A stretch of 64,000 nucleotides of DNA. It comes from Dehalococcoidia bacterium. GTDB taxonomy: Bacteria; Chloroflexota; Dehalococcoidia; Lucifugimonadales; Lucifugimonadaceae. Positions 1 through 10,530 of the stretch are shown here, in pieces. The notes under the pieces were generated by a model, which was given only the letters and a program-made list of their open reading frames with translations, did not search any database and was not told the DNA's origin. Positions within the stretch are counted from its first letter, which is position 1, and each line of letters opens with the position of its first letter. The position numbers and the translations under genes are program-made. The stretch covers positions 36,396-100,395 of the forward strand of contig DUCO01000010.1 of NCBI GenBank assembly GCA_012959765.1, read 5' to 3'.

Positions 1-608
1 TCGCGGCAATTCGGGCCATTTCGCAGCTCAAGCCGAAAATCAACGTGCACGCAGTTTGTGCGGCTACCGACAACATGCCCGGCGGATCGGCACAGCGTCC
101 AGGCGACGTTGTGACAGCCATGAATGGCATGACGATAGAGATCGACAACACTGATGCTGAAGGCCGATTAACACTTGCCGACGCTATTGGATACGCCCTT
201 TCGAAGGATGCTGTTCGATTAGTCGACGTAGCGACTCTCACCGGAGCTGCCCGTATTGCGCTCGGAGATGGCGTTAGTCCGGTGTTTGGGAATGACGACG
301 ATCTGGTGAATGCCGTTCTTGAGGCGAGCGAAGGAGTCGGAGAGTCGATGTGGCGGCTTCCGCTTGATTCGGTCACCAAGCGTCAGAACTCTTCGAAGAT
401 CGCTGATTTGAAGAACACAGGCGGTCGTGGCGGTGGTTCAACGACTGCTGCTCACTTCATTTCAGACTTTGCTGGCGATACGCCGTGGGTGCACATTGAC
501 GTGGCCGCGACCTCGATGCTGGACAGTACGAGGGGCTGGATGCCTGCCGGTGCGACCGGTGTACCGACCCGTTCGCTGATCGAACTGGCGATGCGGATGG
601 GTGGCTAA
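1..608 (+). CDS. pepA: Leucyl aminopeptidase (M17 family), C-terminal part
   Basis: The reading frame is open from base 3 to the stop at 606-608, so only the C-terminal catalytic part (about 201 residues) lies in the window. It carries the M17 signature NTDAEGRL, whose Asp and Glu bind the two catalytic metal ions, followed by LADA and an ATLTGAA segment. M17 enzymes are cytosolic hexamers that release N-terminal residues from peptides. A GTG at 45 is an internal codon, not the start, because the conserved sequence continues upstream of it. The true start is outside the window. Confidence in the family is high. Confidence 0.95.
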   Translation, partial: AAIRAISQLKPKINVHAVCAATDNMPGGSAQRPGDVVTAMNGMTIEIDNTDAEGRLTLADAIGYALSKDAVRLVDVATLTGAARIALGDGVSPVFGNDDDLVNAVLEASEGVGESMWRLPLDSVTKRQNSSKIADLKNTGGRGGGSTTAAHFISDFAGDTPWVHIDVAATSMLDSTRGWMPAGATGVPTRSLIELAMRMGG

Positions 609-768
609 AGCACAGTAGAGCCATCTGAAGACCAGCAAAACTAAACGCTAAATAGAAGAGCGTTCGTTGGCTGAGATTGATTCGGTCGGACGACGGCAAA
701 TCAGACTCGAAAATCGAGCGTTCTCAAATTGACCGTCAACGGTACCGATGCTAGCGTTTAACGCCTGT

Positions 769-844
769 GGTGGGCGTAGTGAAGAGGTTATCACGCTAGG
801 TTGTGGCCCTGGAGACGAGGGTTCAATTCCCTCCGCTCACCCCA
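769..844 (+). tRNA. tRNA-His (GTG anticodon)
   Basis: Cloverleaf folded by hand: acceptor stem 770-776 with 834-840, D stem GTGA/TCAC, anticodon loop TTGTGGC giving anticodon GTG, and T stem GAGGG/CCCTC with loop TTCAATT. An extra G at 769 faces C841, the G-1:C73 pair that identifies tRNA-His. The CCA end is encoded at 842-844. It lies 125 bp upstream of tRNA-Arg on the same strand. Confidence 0.95.
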
Positions 845-969
845 TATTTTCAGTTCGGTTATCCGATTTTGTTTGATCTGAATAATCCTGAACTCGAACT
901 GTTTCGTGCAGTTGGAGTCTCGGGTAAGATTGAACTCGCAAGAAGCCCCGTGAAAAGGGTTATTTTCCT

Positions 970-1046
970 GCGCCCGTAGCTCAGTGGATTAGAGCATCTG
1001 GCTTCGAACCAGAGGGTCGGGGGTTCGAGTCCCTCCGGGCGTGCCA
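970..1046 (+). tRNA. tRNA-Arg (TCG anticodon)
   Basis: Acceptor 970-976 pairs with 1036-1042 (one G-T pair at the end), D stem GCTC/GAGC, anticodon stem TCTGG/CCAGA around loop CTTCGAA, so anticodon TCG reading CGA codons. The T arm has loop TTCGAGT. Discriminator G1043 and an encoded CCA at 1044-1046 follow. A terminator-like hairpin follows 20 bp downstream. Confidence 0.95.
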
Positions 1047-1066
1047 TATTGCACTTGAACTAGAGA

Positions 1067-1093
1067 AGCCTCCGTAGAAATGCGGGGGCTTTT
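1067..1093 (+). terminator. Rho-independent terminator after tRNA-Arg
   Basis: AGCCTCCG (1067-1074) pairs with CGGGGGCT (1083-1090), eight pairs including one T-G, with an eight-base loop, followed by TTT. The position right after the tRNA fits the end of the tRNA transcript. Confidence 0.7.
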
Positions 1094-1140
1094 CGCGTAT
1101 TTACTCCAAAGTTGCTCTTCGTCCTTTCCCGTCTCTTTTT

Positions 1141-1686
1141 GTGCTGACCCTATTGGTCATGTTACTTACGGTCGCTTGTGGTACAGACGGATCCGACGGT
1201 CTTGATGGTCCAGAAGGTCCCCAAGGTGTCCAAGGGCTCAAGGGTGGTACTAATCCAGAAGGTCCCGTAGGTCCAAATGGTAAAGACGGTTTAGATGGAG
1301 AGAAGAGTGACGCCGGAGCTCAAGGTGTTAAGGGTGATACTGGAGCTCAAGGACAATCTGGTAAAGCCGGAGTTGCCGGAGCAGATGGGATCGATGGTGA
1401 AGCGATTGGTTTACCAGATCTTGAAGGTCCAAAGGGCATTCCTGAAATAGGTGAGCCGGGAAATCAAGGCGAAGTAGGTGCAGCCGGAGCAGCTATCGTT
1501 CGTAATATACCTGCAGGCAACGCGTTAACCACACTCGACTCAACAGGCACAGTCGGCTGGTACACGTCTATGACGATCGGTGCAGACGGTCTTGGTTTGA
1601 TTAGCTACTTTGACAGTACCAACACTGCTCTAAAAGTAGCTCACTGTGAGAACGCTTTCTGCGTTCCTTACTTCAGGCATAGATAG
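1141..1686 (+). CDS. Collagen-like (Gly-X-Y) putative lipoprotein
   Basis: A 181-residue frame starting at GTG. Residues 1-13 form a hydrophobic leader ending in LTVAC, an imperfect lipobox, so the mature protein may be lipid-anchored at Cys13. Residues about 16-118 are Gly-X-Y repeats of the bacterial collagen-like type (GPEGPQG, GPVGPNGKDG), with several interruptions. The last 60 residues hold one copy of a short module (TIGADGLGLISYFDS, then LKVAHC) that looks like one unit of a repeat often found in multiple copies, ending abruptly at a run of basic residues. It may therefore be a shortened relative of a longer surface protein. No clear Shine-Dalgarno is visible and the start is uncertain. 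It sits between tRNA-Arg and a tRNA-Thr fragment, a context that suggests acquired DNA. Function unknown; surface display is inference. Confidence 0.7.
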   Translation: MLTLLVMLLTVACGTDGSDGLDGPEGPQGVQGLKGGTNPEGPVGPNGKDGLDGEKSDAGAQGVKGDTGAQGQSGKAGVAGADGIDGEAIGLPDLEGPKGIPEIGEPGNQGEVGAAGAAIVRNIPAGNALTTLDSTGTVGWYTSMTIGADGLGLISYFDSTNTALKVAHCENAFCVPYFRHR

Positions 1687-1746
1687 CTAAACATTCGTTC
1701 TTAGCCGGTCTCTTTTTTTGTTACTGATTGTTGAAAATGAGGAAGA

Positions 1747-1774
1747 GACGTACGTAGCGACGTCAGTTTTTTTT
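1747..1774 (+). terminator. Terminator-like hairpin with long T tract
   Basis: GACGT at 1747-1751 pairs with ACGTC at 1760-1764, followed by AG and eight T residues (1767-1774). The stem is short but the T tract is strong. It lies 60 bp after the collagen-like gene and just before the tRNA-Thr fragment. Confidence 0.5.
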
Positions 1775-1797
1775 ATTAGTAAACAGGTTGTTGCTGA

Positions 1798-1866
1798 TTC
1801 GGTGGTTCCATTCGAAACTGCTTTGTAAGCAGGAGGTAGCGAGTTCGAGTCTCGCAAGCTCCACCA
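1798..1866 (+). pseudogene. tRNA-Thr (TGT) 3' half lacking its 5' acceptor strand
   Basis: The 3' half is canonical: anticodon stem CTGC/GCAG (1818-1821, 1829-1832) around loop TTTGTAA with anticodon TGT, variable bases AGGTA, T stem GCGAG/CTCGC with loop TTCGAGT, 3' acceptor strand AAGCTCC, discriminator A and encoded CCA (1864-1866). The matching 5' acceptor strand (GGAGCTT expected) is absent in the 40 bases upstream; only a possible D-like hairpin TTCG/CGAA is present. It is thus probably not a working tRNA. A 3' half starting near the anticodon stem is what integration of a tyrosine-recombinase element at a tRNA gene leaves behind, so this could be an attachment-site scar. Confidence 0.6.
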
Positions 1867-1889
1867 AACTGAAATTGATCGATCGCTTC

Positions 1890-3284
1890 TCAGTGTCGGG
1901 GTGCGTCACCGGCTTTGGCTTGTAGGCGATCTAGCTCAGTCAGCATCACGGCCTGTACCTCTGCAAACTCTGGCAGCCCGTAAACATTGTTCATTTCGCG
2001 CGGGTCGGCCTCGAGATCGTAGAGTTCCCACTCGGCTTCGATATTTATTTCGGGATTGTGCGTGTCCTCAAGCGTGACTCCGTAGTAGAAGATCAGTTTG
2101 TACCGCTCGTTTCGAACACCATAATTCGGGATAACTTTGTGCCCGATAGTGTGCATCCAGTAGCGATAGTAGAGGCTGTCTTGCCAGTCATCCGGAGCCG
2201 CTCCTTCGAGCATTTCTCTGCCTGATGAGCCTTGAACTTCGTCGGGCACCTCAACACCTGCGTAGTCCATAAACGTCGGTGCGAAATCGACGTTTAACAG
2301 CATGTCGGAACCGACCGATCCTGCCTCTATTTTCCCTGGTAGCCGTGCGATGAACGGCATCCTGAGCGATTCCTCGTACATAAATCGCTTGTCGTGCCAG
2401 CCGTGATCGCCAAGGAACATGCCCTGATCGGAGGTGTAAACGACCAGCGTGTTTTCAGTGAGATCGTGCTCGTCGAGGTAATCGAGCAGCGTGCCGACGC
2501 TATCGTCTACGGCCTGAATAGTGCGAGTGTAATCAGTGATGTATCGCTGGTACGCCCACTTTCGCTTTTCATCCTGCGAAATCCCGAGTGGTGGATCGAA
2601 CTTGAGGTTGGGCTTGCGCGTGTCTTCAACTCGAATCGAGGTGATCTTCACCGCTTCCGACCTCGTCTTGTAGTCGTCCATCAGGGTTTCCGGCTCCGGG
2701 AACTCACCTTCGACTCCGAGATTTTCGTGACGTTTGGCGGGGATCCACGATGAGTGTGGGGCTTTGTGATGAACCATCAGGAAGAACGGATTTTTGCTAT
2801 CGCGAGAATCGAGCCAGTCGATAGCGAAATCGGTAATTAGGTCGGTTACGTAGCCTTCGTGTTGTTTCTCAACGCCATTCTCGATCATCATCGGATCGTA
2901 GTAGTCACCCTGACCCGGCAAAATGTTCCAGTGGTCGAATCCCTGAGGGTTGCTTTCTTCGTTGTTTCCAAGATGCCACTTGCCGACGATCGCCGTGTCA
3001 TACCCAGCCTGCTTGAGCAATTTTTGGGATTGAATCGGACGTGAACTGTCGATCTCGTCATCGAGAGTTTTAACCTCGTTAACGTGGCTGTACTGACCTG
3101 TCAGAATCGTTGCTCGACTCGGTGTGCACAAGGCATTCGTGCAGAAGGTGTTGGTGAGTCTTACGCCCTGGTCGGCAAGTCGATCGATGTGAGGTGTGTG
3201 ATTGATCTGGCTTCCGTACGCCGAAATGGCGTGGGCAGCGTGATCGTCCGACATGATGTAGAGGATATTTGGGCGGGTGCTCAT
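1890..3284 (-). CDS. Sulfatase (type I, Cys-type formylglycine enzyme)
   Basis: 464 residues of the alkaline-phosphatase-like sulfatase family. The N terminus PNILYIMSDDH supplies the metal-binding Asp pair, and CTPSR at residues 53-57 is the sulfatase signature in which Cys53 is converted to formylglycine by a formylglycine-generating enzyme (none is seen in this window). DQGMFLGDHGWHDK near residue 300 is the second metal-binding block. It hydrolyses sulfate esters; the substrate cannot be read from sequence, though sulfated glycans are common targets in marine bacteria. The start at 3284 is chosen over an upstream ATG at 3335 because GGAG stands six bases before it and homology begins there. 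No signal peptide is visible, so it appears cytosolic. Confidence 0.92.
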   Translation of the reverse strand: MSTRPNILYIMSDDHAAHAISAYGSQINHTPHIDRLADQGVRLTNTFCTNALCTPSRATILTGQYSHVNEVKTLDDEIDSSRPIQSQKLLKQAGYDTAIVGKWHLGNNEESNPQGFDHWNILPGQGDYYDPMMIENGVEKQHEGYVTDLITDFAIDWLDSRDSKNPFFLMVHHKAPHSSWIPAKRHENLGVEGEFPEPETLMDDYKTRSEAVKITSIRVEDTRKPNLKFDPPLGISQDEKRKWAYQRYITDYTRTIQAVDDSVGTLLDYLDEHDLTENTLVVYTSDQGMFLGDHGWHDKRFMYEESLRMPFIARLPGKIEAGSVGSDMLLNVDFAPTFMDYAGVEVPDEVQGSSGREMLEGAAPDDWQDSLYYRYWMHTIGHKVIPNYGVRNERYKLIFYYGVTLEDTHNPEINIEAEWELYDLEADPREMNNVYGLPEFAEVQAVMLTELDRLQAKAGDAPRH

Positions 3285-3497
3285 GTATGACTCCAGTTTT
3301 GAATTCAGTAGGTTGGTTGAATCGTCTGGTGTCAACCCAGAGATTGTTACTTTACGCGTGTGGAAATCTCGAGGGAACTCGAAAAGACTTTGAACTTCGT
3401 AGGATTATCAAATAATTGACACGTAGAGTCGTTCCTCATCGGAGTTTGCTACCCAGAGAGCTGTCCACCGCACATATCCCTACGACGCACAGGGCGC

Positions 3498-3528
3498 CCG
3501 TGCCTCCATACGGCCTGCAGAGGCACGG
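3498..3528. repeat. Perfect 9-bp inverted repeat
   Basis: CCGTGCCTC (3498-3506) and GAGGCACGG (3520-3528) are exact reverse complements with a 13-base loop. No T tract follows on either strand, so an ordinary terminator is unlikely; a structured RNA element or a recombination remnant is possible. Confidence 0.5.
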
Positions 3529-3639
3529 CTTGCATAACTACTGGCCAGACTACTATCGGCTAAGAAGTGGCACGGGGTCAGAAAAGACCAGCCGGATACG
3601 GGATACCGGCTACCGCAATTCAGTCGATCCCGAAGTCGG

Positions 3640-3661
3640 TTGGCGTCAACATTGGCGTCAA
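3640..3661. repeat. Direct repeat of ten bases
   Basis: TTGGCGTCAA occurs twice (3640-3649 and 3652-3661) separated by two bases, in the gene-poor stretch. With a 12-base period the copies would lie on nearly the same DNA face, as in a protein-binding site. No owner gene is evident. Confidence 0.4.
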
Positions 3662-3910
3662 ACCGAAGATTTCAAAACCCCGCAGTGCAGAAATCGCTGA
3701 GAGTGATTCGAGTTTGGTGGGCCCGTCAGCCCAGTAGAAGTAAATCTGGTATTGACCTTGCAGTCTCCGCCTAACACAGAAGTTGCCAGACGGATTCGGT
3801 GGTTAGTTTGGTAAACAACTAAGGTCGTGATTCATCCTGAAGGCGATTGCACTTTGCTGATCAGGAAATGATCGTGAACTTACGGTAACCCAGGTATTTT
3901 TGGAAGTTAA

Positions 3911-4057
3911 ATGTCACTTAGCGCCATATGTGCCCGAACAAATCGTATCTCCGGAATCGACGAGCAGGGCGACGGGCACCTAGATTGGACAAAACATCTC
4001 CGGTATTTGGATGCAGAGAATGGGGATTATGTAGAAGACAAATGCGAGTGTGCTTAA
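3911..4057 (+). CDS. Small ORF, 48 residues, doubtful
   Basis: ATG at 3911 is preceded by GGAAG at a spacing of four bases, which is the main reason to list it. The product is acidic, ends in CECA and matches nothing I recognise. Its stop overlaps the stop of the convergent excisionase-like gene. It could equally be chance. Confidence 0.2.
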   Translation: MSLSAICARTNRISGIDEQGDGHLDWTKHLRYLDAENGDYVEDKCECA

Positions 4058-4368
4058 CACGTTGAAAAACGAGAGTGGTATTTATCGGATTTTGGCCCGG
4101 GCCCGCATCGGATACTGTGGATCAACAACCGAAAAGCGCACGATTGAGCTCTATGCCTGTTATTTCGATATCGCCTGACGAATTCCTCGAGGGAGTCAAC
4201 CGGGATCAAGCGGCTGCGTCCCACTTTTATGCTTTCCAACTCACCGTTCGTCAGGAGCTTGTACAGGTTTGTCCTTGAGAGTGAGAGACGCTCTGCCGCC
4301 TCATTAATCCTCAGCAATAATTTCCCGTCTGGTACTTCGGTGACCGGTTGGTATGGGCGAGTTTCCAT
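4054..4368 (-). CDS. Excisionase-type helix-turn-helix DNA-binding protein
   Basis: A 104-residue product. Residues about 16-70 match the HTH_17/excisionase (MerR-like winged helix) pattern: INEAAERLSLSRTNLYKLL, then GELESIKVGRSRLIP and DSLEEFVRRY. Proteins of this type bind DNA as small accessory factors of phage or integrative-element excision, or act as stand-alone regulators. The start at 4368 is chosen because the frame upstream runs into the opposite-strand enolase gene; no good Shine-Dalgarno is seen. No integrase is present in the window, so it is an orphan. It lies 66 bp from, and divergent to, the enolase-superfamily gene, so a regulatory role on that promoter is possible (inference). 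Confidence 0.75.
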   Translation of the reverse strand: METRPYQPVTEVPDGKLLLRINEAAERLSLSRTNLYKLLTNGELESIKVGRSRLIPVDSLEEFVRRYRNNRHRAQSCAFRLLIHSIRCGPGPKSDKYHSRFSTC

Positions 4369-4434
4369 AGAAGGGCTGAAGTGGATAGTGATGACACATT
4401 CCGTTACTGTTCCATCCACCCGTAAGGCGATCAA

Positions 4435-5607
4435 ATGAAAATCACCAACATCCGTACCTACATAGTCGACCCGCTCATTCTGACCGGTAGTGGACGACGA
4501 AGGCCTCTCCGCTGGATGTTCGTTCGTGTCGATACCGACGAGGGAATCACTGGCTGGGGAGAGGGCAGCTCCTACCCATATCACGGATCCGACATGATCG
4601 GATTCGGTGTTCTGGCCGCACGCGACGCGCTCATCGGCGAAGATCCCACCAGCATTGAGCCACTCTGGCAAAAACTATTCCGACGACACACATCCGTGGG
4701 TGCCCGCGGTATTGCATCAGGCGTGGTCAGCGCAATCGATATCGCTCTCTGGGACATCACTGGCAAAGCGGCGAACAAGCCGGTGTACCAGCTGCTCGGC
4801 GGCAAGATGAGGGATGATGTAGACCTTTACGCCAATGGCTGGTTCGATGGCTGCGAAACACCTGACCAGTACGCACAAGCGGCCCGAGACGTCGTGCTCG
4901 CAGCCGGTCACACTGCCCTCAAACTATCCCCACTTCGTCAAGACGAAGCCAACCTTCGCACCGGAGGAATCTCACCGGAAGCTGCCGACGCCGCATCCGA
5001 CATCGTGGCAGCCATCCGTGAAACCGTCGGTCCGAACCACGAAATACTCATCGACGCACACGGCAACTTCAACGTTCCCACGGCTGTTCGTCTTGGCAAT
5101 CGACTATACGAGGAATCCAATATTGGCTGGTTCGAAGAACCGGTGCCAGCCGAGAGCAACGCCGCACTCAAACTCATTCGACCCCAGATGTCAGTCCCGA
5201 TCAGCATCGGTGAGCGGCTCTTCACCCGCCACGACTTTGTCGAAATTTTCGAATCTAGACTAGCCGACTACATCATGCCCGATATCTGCCTGGCCGGAGG
5301 CATCACTGAAATGCGCAAGATCGCCAACATGGCCGAGGCGTACCACATACCGTTCAGCCCACACGATGCGATGGGCTCGTTGCAGATCGTCTCTGGAGCA
5401 CAGCTTTGCATGACTCTCCCCAACTTCTATCGACTTGAGCACTCCATGGGTCGGATCGCCAGCTACAACCGCTACTTGCAAGAGCCGCTCAACTTCCACG
5501 ATGGAAAAATCACGCTCTCAGACAAACCTGGCCTCGGTGTAGAGATGAACGTCGATGAAATAGAACGCACAGCAGTCCAAATGGAATTCCCCAAAGCACT
5601 TGTATAA
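4435..5607 (+). CDS. Enolase-superfamily dehydratase (mandelate racemase type, galactonate dehydratase-like)
   Basis: 390 residues, normal length for the mandelate racemase/muconate lactonizing family. An N-terminal capping domain (about 1-125) is followed by the TIM barrel. Visible metal ligands and catalytic groups: DAHGNFN near residue 205 (metal Asp and general His two residues later), EEP near 235, GERLFTR near 260, and SPHDAMG near 315 carrying the second His. The DxH plus C-terminal H pattern and the AGGITEMRKIANMAEAY segment resemble D-galactonate dehydratase, so the likely reaction is metal-dependent dehydration of a sugar acid to a 2-keto-3-deoxy acid. Substrate is not provable from sequence. 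SAR202 bacteria are known for expanded enolase-superfamily sets. Confidence 0.88.
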   Translation: MKITNIRTYIVDPLILTGSGRRRPLRWMFVRVDTDEGITGWGEGSSYPYHGSDMIGFGVLAARDALIGEDPTSIEPLWQKLFRRHTSVGARGIASGVVSAIDIALWDITGKAANKPVYQLLGGKMRDDVDLYANGWFDGCETPDQYAQAARDVVLAAGHTALKLSPLRQDEANLRTGGISPEAADAASDIVAAIRETVGPNHEILIDAHGNFNVPTAVRLGNRLYEESNIGWFEEPVPAESNAALKLIRPQMSVPISIGERLFTRHDFVEIFESRLADYIMPDICLAGGITEMRKIANMAEAYHIPFSPHDAMGSLQIVSGAQLCMTLPNFYRLEHSMGRIASYNRYLQEPLNFHDGKITLSDKPGLGVEMNVDEIERTAVQMEFPKALV

Positions 5608-5748
5608 CCCCACCCGCAAAAGACCCCGATGAATTCTCAGAGCCTTTCAGTTTGAGTTCATATGGCAACAGAATCAGGAAATGGCGCGGTGATGTCGGAC
5701 ATTCCCTAAGGGCTAGAGGCCATTCTCGCCCTCGTTAGCAGCGCTTCC

Positions 5749-8375
<2,627 letters not shown>

Positions 8376-9044
8376 ATGCGAGTGATACTGGTCGGATGCG
8401 AATACGTTGGTACGACAACTCTGGCTAATGCCATTGATGATTGGATGGACGCCAATATGGGCGTTCGATTTTCGCTGATCCATGATCACTGGAAGATTCC
8501 ACACACGTCGAGTCACCCAGACGACTCAACGCCGGAAGAGCAGGCCTGGTTGCTTGCCGCTACTCCGAAATTCAAAGAAATGCACCAGCGTCACAGTCTG
8601 TACTACCACGTTCAAGCTGGCACTTTCAGTCACGATGACGGCATGGTTGTTGGCGGTGCGATTGAAGACGGTGTTTACGGCCCGAAGTACTTCGATTACG
8701 GAGGGCCCGGGCACCGGCTGGATCGAGAAACCGTTCAGCACCAGTGGGAGAACACAATTCTTCACTTCACCGATGAGACGGTGTTGGTTCATGTGACTGC
8801 CGACACCGAGGTGATCAAGCAGCGGATGCAGGACGATCCTCATGAGAACATGGTGATATCTGAAGGCGACATCGATCAGGTGAAATCGCGTTTTGGCGAA
8901 CTTGTGGAATGGTCGGTTCTCGACAAGAAGATAGAAGTGGACAATAGTGGTTCAATTGAAGACACGCTGGCGCAGTTTGTTAACAAGATGGAGCCATACT
9001 TGACCGATAATGATCGCAATCGCATGAAAGCTCACTCGTCGTAA
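8376..9044 (+). CDS. P-loop nucleotide kinase-like protein with altered Walker A
   Basis: 222 residues from ATG 8376, which has GGAG eight bases upstream and directly precedes the beta-strand MRVILVG. The loop at residues 7-15 reads GCEYVGTTT: spacing fits Walker A (GxxxxGK[ST]) but the invariant Lys is Thr13. The middle part has motifs of nucleotide/cytidylate-kinase-like proteins (a DVHWK-like HDHWKIPHT segment, [14 protein letters not shown] near residue 150, typical of a kinase lid region), so it probably descends from a small-molecule kinase. Whether it still binds ATP is unclear. The rimK-like gene begins two bases after its stop and a protease gene follows, so the three form one operon. 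Specific function unknown. Confidence 0.7.
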   Translation: MRVILVGCEYVGTTTLANAIDDWMDANMGVRFSLIHDHWKIPHTSSHPDDSTPEEQAWLLAATPKFKEMHQRHSLYYHVQAGTFSHDDGMVVGGAIEDGVYGPKYFDYGGPGHRLDRETVQHQWENTILHFTDETVLVHVTADTEVIKQRMQDDPHENMVISEGDIDQVKSRFGELVEWSVLDKKIEVDNSGSIEDTLAQFVNKMEPYLTDNDRNRMKAHSS

Positions 9045-9046
9045 TA

Positions 9047-9949
9047 ATGAAACTCGGAATTCTTTCTCGTAGCCAGAATCTTTATTCGACTCGTCGACTG
9101 GTTGAAGCCGCCCAGATGCGGGATCACGAAGTGCGGGTTGTCGACTACTTGCGTTGCTACATGAACATCACCTCCCGCCATCCGGAAGTTCTGCTCCATG
9201 GCGAAGCACTTGAGTTCGATGCCGTGATGCCCCGAATTGCAGCCAGTAGAACGTTCTATGGCACATCGGTTGTTCGGCAGTTCGAGATGATGGGTGTTTA
9301 CACGGCGAACGAATCCCAAGCGATCAGTCGTTCACGAGACAAGCTGCGATCGCTCCAGATCCTTTCTCGCACAGATATCGATATGCCTCACACAGGCTTT
9401 GCCGAACAGACACAGGACTTTGATGGCCTGATTGAAGCTGTCGGGGGACCTCCGCTTGTTGTGAAGCTGTTGGAGGGCACTCAGGGCGTTGGAGTCGTGC
9501 TTGTTGAGTCGGAATCAGCTGCACGATCAGTAATCGATGCGTTTCGGCAGCTCGCTGCTCACTTTCTCGTGCAGGAGTTCATCAAAGAGGCGAATGGTCG
9601 GGATATTCGTTGTCTGGTTATTGGCGATCAAGTTGTGGCTGCGATGGAACGCATTTCGGATGGCGCAGATTTCCGATCGAACCTGCACCGGGGCGGTACC
9701 ACGCATCAAATTGAACTAACCCCTGATGAGTTGGAGATTGCCAAGAAGGCCACCGAGGCTCTGGGGCTTGAGATTGCCGGCGTCGACATATTGCGATCTA
9801 ACAGGGGCCCGCTTGTTATTGAAGTGAACTCGTCACCTGGAATCGAGGGGATCGAAACCGCAACTGGTGTTGATGTAGCGGGGATGATGATCGATCACGT
9901 TGAAACTTCATTAGCGTCCAGAAAACCGGGTGGGCAGGTTTCAGCGTAA
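9047..9949 (+). CDS. rimK: RimK-like ATP-grasp amino-acid ligase
   Basis: 300 residues, normal for RimK. An N-terminal domain (MKLGILSR, residues 1-90) precedes the ATP-grasp fold with [17 protein letters not shown] near 145 (glycine-rich ATP loop), [19 protein letters not shown] near 180 and [12 protein letters not shown] near 265 (metal-binding Asn/Glu). RimK adds glutamates to the C terminus of ribosomal protein S6; relatives ligate other amino acids to peptides or cofactors, so the target is not certain. It starts two bases after the P-loop gene and its TAA overlaps the ATG of the protease gene, so coupling is likely. Confidence 0.9.
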   Translation: MKLGILSRSQNLYSTRRLVEAAQMRDHEVRVVDYLRCYMNITSRHPEVLLHGEALEFDAVMPRIAASRTFYGTSVVRQFEMMGVYTANESQAISRSRDKLRSLQILSRTDIDMPHTGFAEQTQDFDGLIEAVGGPPLVVKLLEGTQGVGVVLVESESAARSVIDAFRQLAAHFLVQEFIKEANGRDIRCLVIGDQVVAAMERISDGADFRSNLHRGGTTHQIELTPDELEIAKKATEALGLEIAGVDILRSNRGPLVIEVNSSPGIEGIETATGVDVAGMMIDHVETSLASRKPGGQVSA

Positions 9950-10398
9950 TGCCCCCTCCCAGAACTCGTCGGAAAGAGCTGATAGCAATCGGGTGGCGCG
10001 AACGGGTTTCGCTGCCTGACTTCGAGGTTGAGGGGATCAAAGTAAAGGTCGATAGCGGTGCTCAAACCTCGTCGATTCACGCTTTTCGACCTCGGTTCAG
10101 CCAGCGCGACGACGGAGAGTGGGTTTCGTTCGAGATCCACCCTCGTCGAAGAAGCCGCAAAGATGCGATTCGAGTGAGTGCAAAAGTGCTTACACATAGA
10201 TGGATTCGCAGCTCGAACGGTAAGCGCGAACTTCGGCCGGTGATTGTGACCACGATGAGCCTGGCAGGCGAGGTTTTTCAGGCCGAGATGACACTGGCGA
10301 ATCGTCACCTGATGGCTTACCGGATGATTCTGGGGCGATCGGCAATGCGTGGGCGGTTTATCGTCGACCCCAGCAAATCGTACAAGTTCGGTGAATAG
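9949..10398 (+). CDS. RimK-associated retropepsin-like protease (Zn_protease/RimB family)
   Basis: 149 residues of the family annotated as ATP-dependent zinc protease (DUF785-like), fold-related to retropepsins. KVDSGAQTSSIHA places Asp35 in the D-[ST]-G-A signature typical of this family; a hydrophobic strand with RMILGRSAMRGRFIVD near the C terminus corresponds to the conserved LGR block. Members are often encoded beside rimK and are thought to act on the same modified protein. It overlaps the rimK stop by one base (TAATG). Zinc dependence is by family name only; no zinc motif is evident. Confidence 0.88.
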   Translation: MPPPRTRRKELIAIGWRERVSLPDFEVEGIKVKVDSGAQTSSIHAFRPRFSQRDDGEWVSFEIHPRRRSRKDAIRVSAKVLTHRWIRSSNGKRELRPVIVTTMSLAGEVFQAEMTLANRHLMAYRMILGRSAMRGRFIVDPSKSYKFGE

Positions 10399-10420
10399 GC
10401 CCCGCAGGGGGCGTTATATT
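10399..10420 (+). terminator. Weak terminator-like hairpin after the rimK cassette
   Basis: GCCCC (10399-10403) can pair with GGGGC (10408-10412), followed by GTTATATTT. The stem is only five pairs and the T run is broken, so this is a tentative call. Confidence 0.3.
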
Positions 10421-10530
10421 TAGAACGAATTGCGTCTCGCTGTAATCTTCTGAGCCATATCTTTCGGGTTGAGCGTTATCATTCTTCGCCCACCTGTATT
10501 CATTTAGTTCCTTACGCCCGGAGTGACTCC

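Larger units (their letters stand above)
3285..3910. other. Gene-poor stretch with short repeats and hairpins
   Basis: About 620 bases without a credible gene. A 94-codon frame at 3416-3700 has no recognisable family and composition unlike coding DNA. The stretch holds a 9-bp perfect hairpin (3498-3528), a 6-bp inverted repeat AGCCGG/CCGGCT near 3590-3611 and a 10-base direct repeat (3640-3661). It may be decayed DNA next to a possible integration site. Confidence 0.4.

Noticed and set aside
457..699. Minus-strand frame of 80 codons
   Set aside because: It overlaps the end of the aminopeptidase gene in antisense and matches no family.
859..1047. Minus-strand frame beginning MARPEGLEPPTLWFEARCSNPLSYG (truncated here to its first residues)
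   Set aside because: It is the antisense of tRNA-Arg, a well-known false protein call.
3416..3700. Frame of 94 codons in the gene-poor stretch
   Set aside because: Composition is Arg/Tyr/Pro-rich without motif, no ribosome site, and repeats lie inside it.
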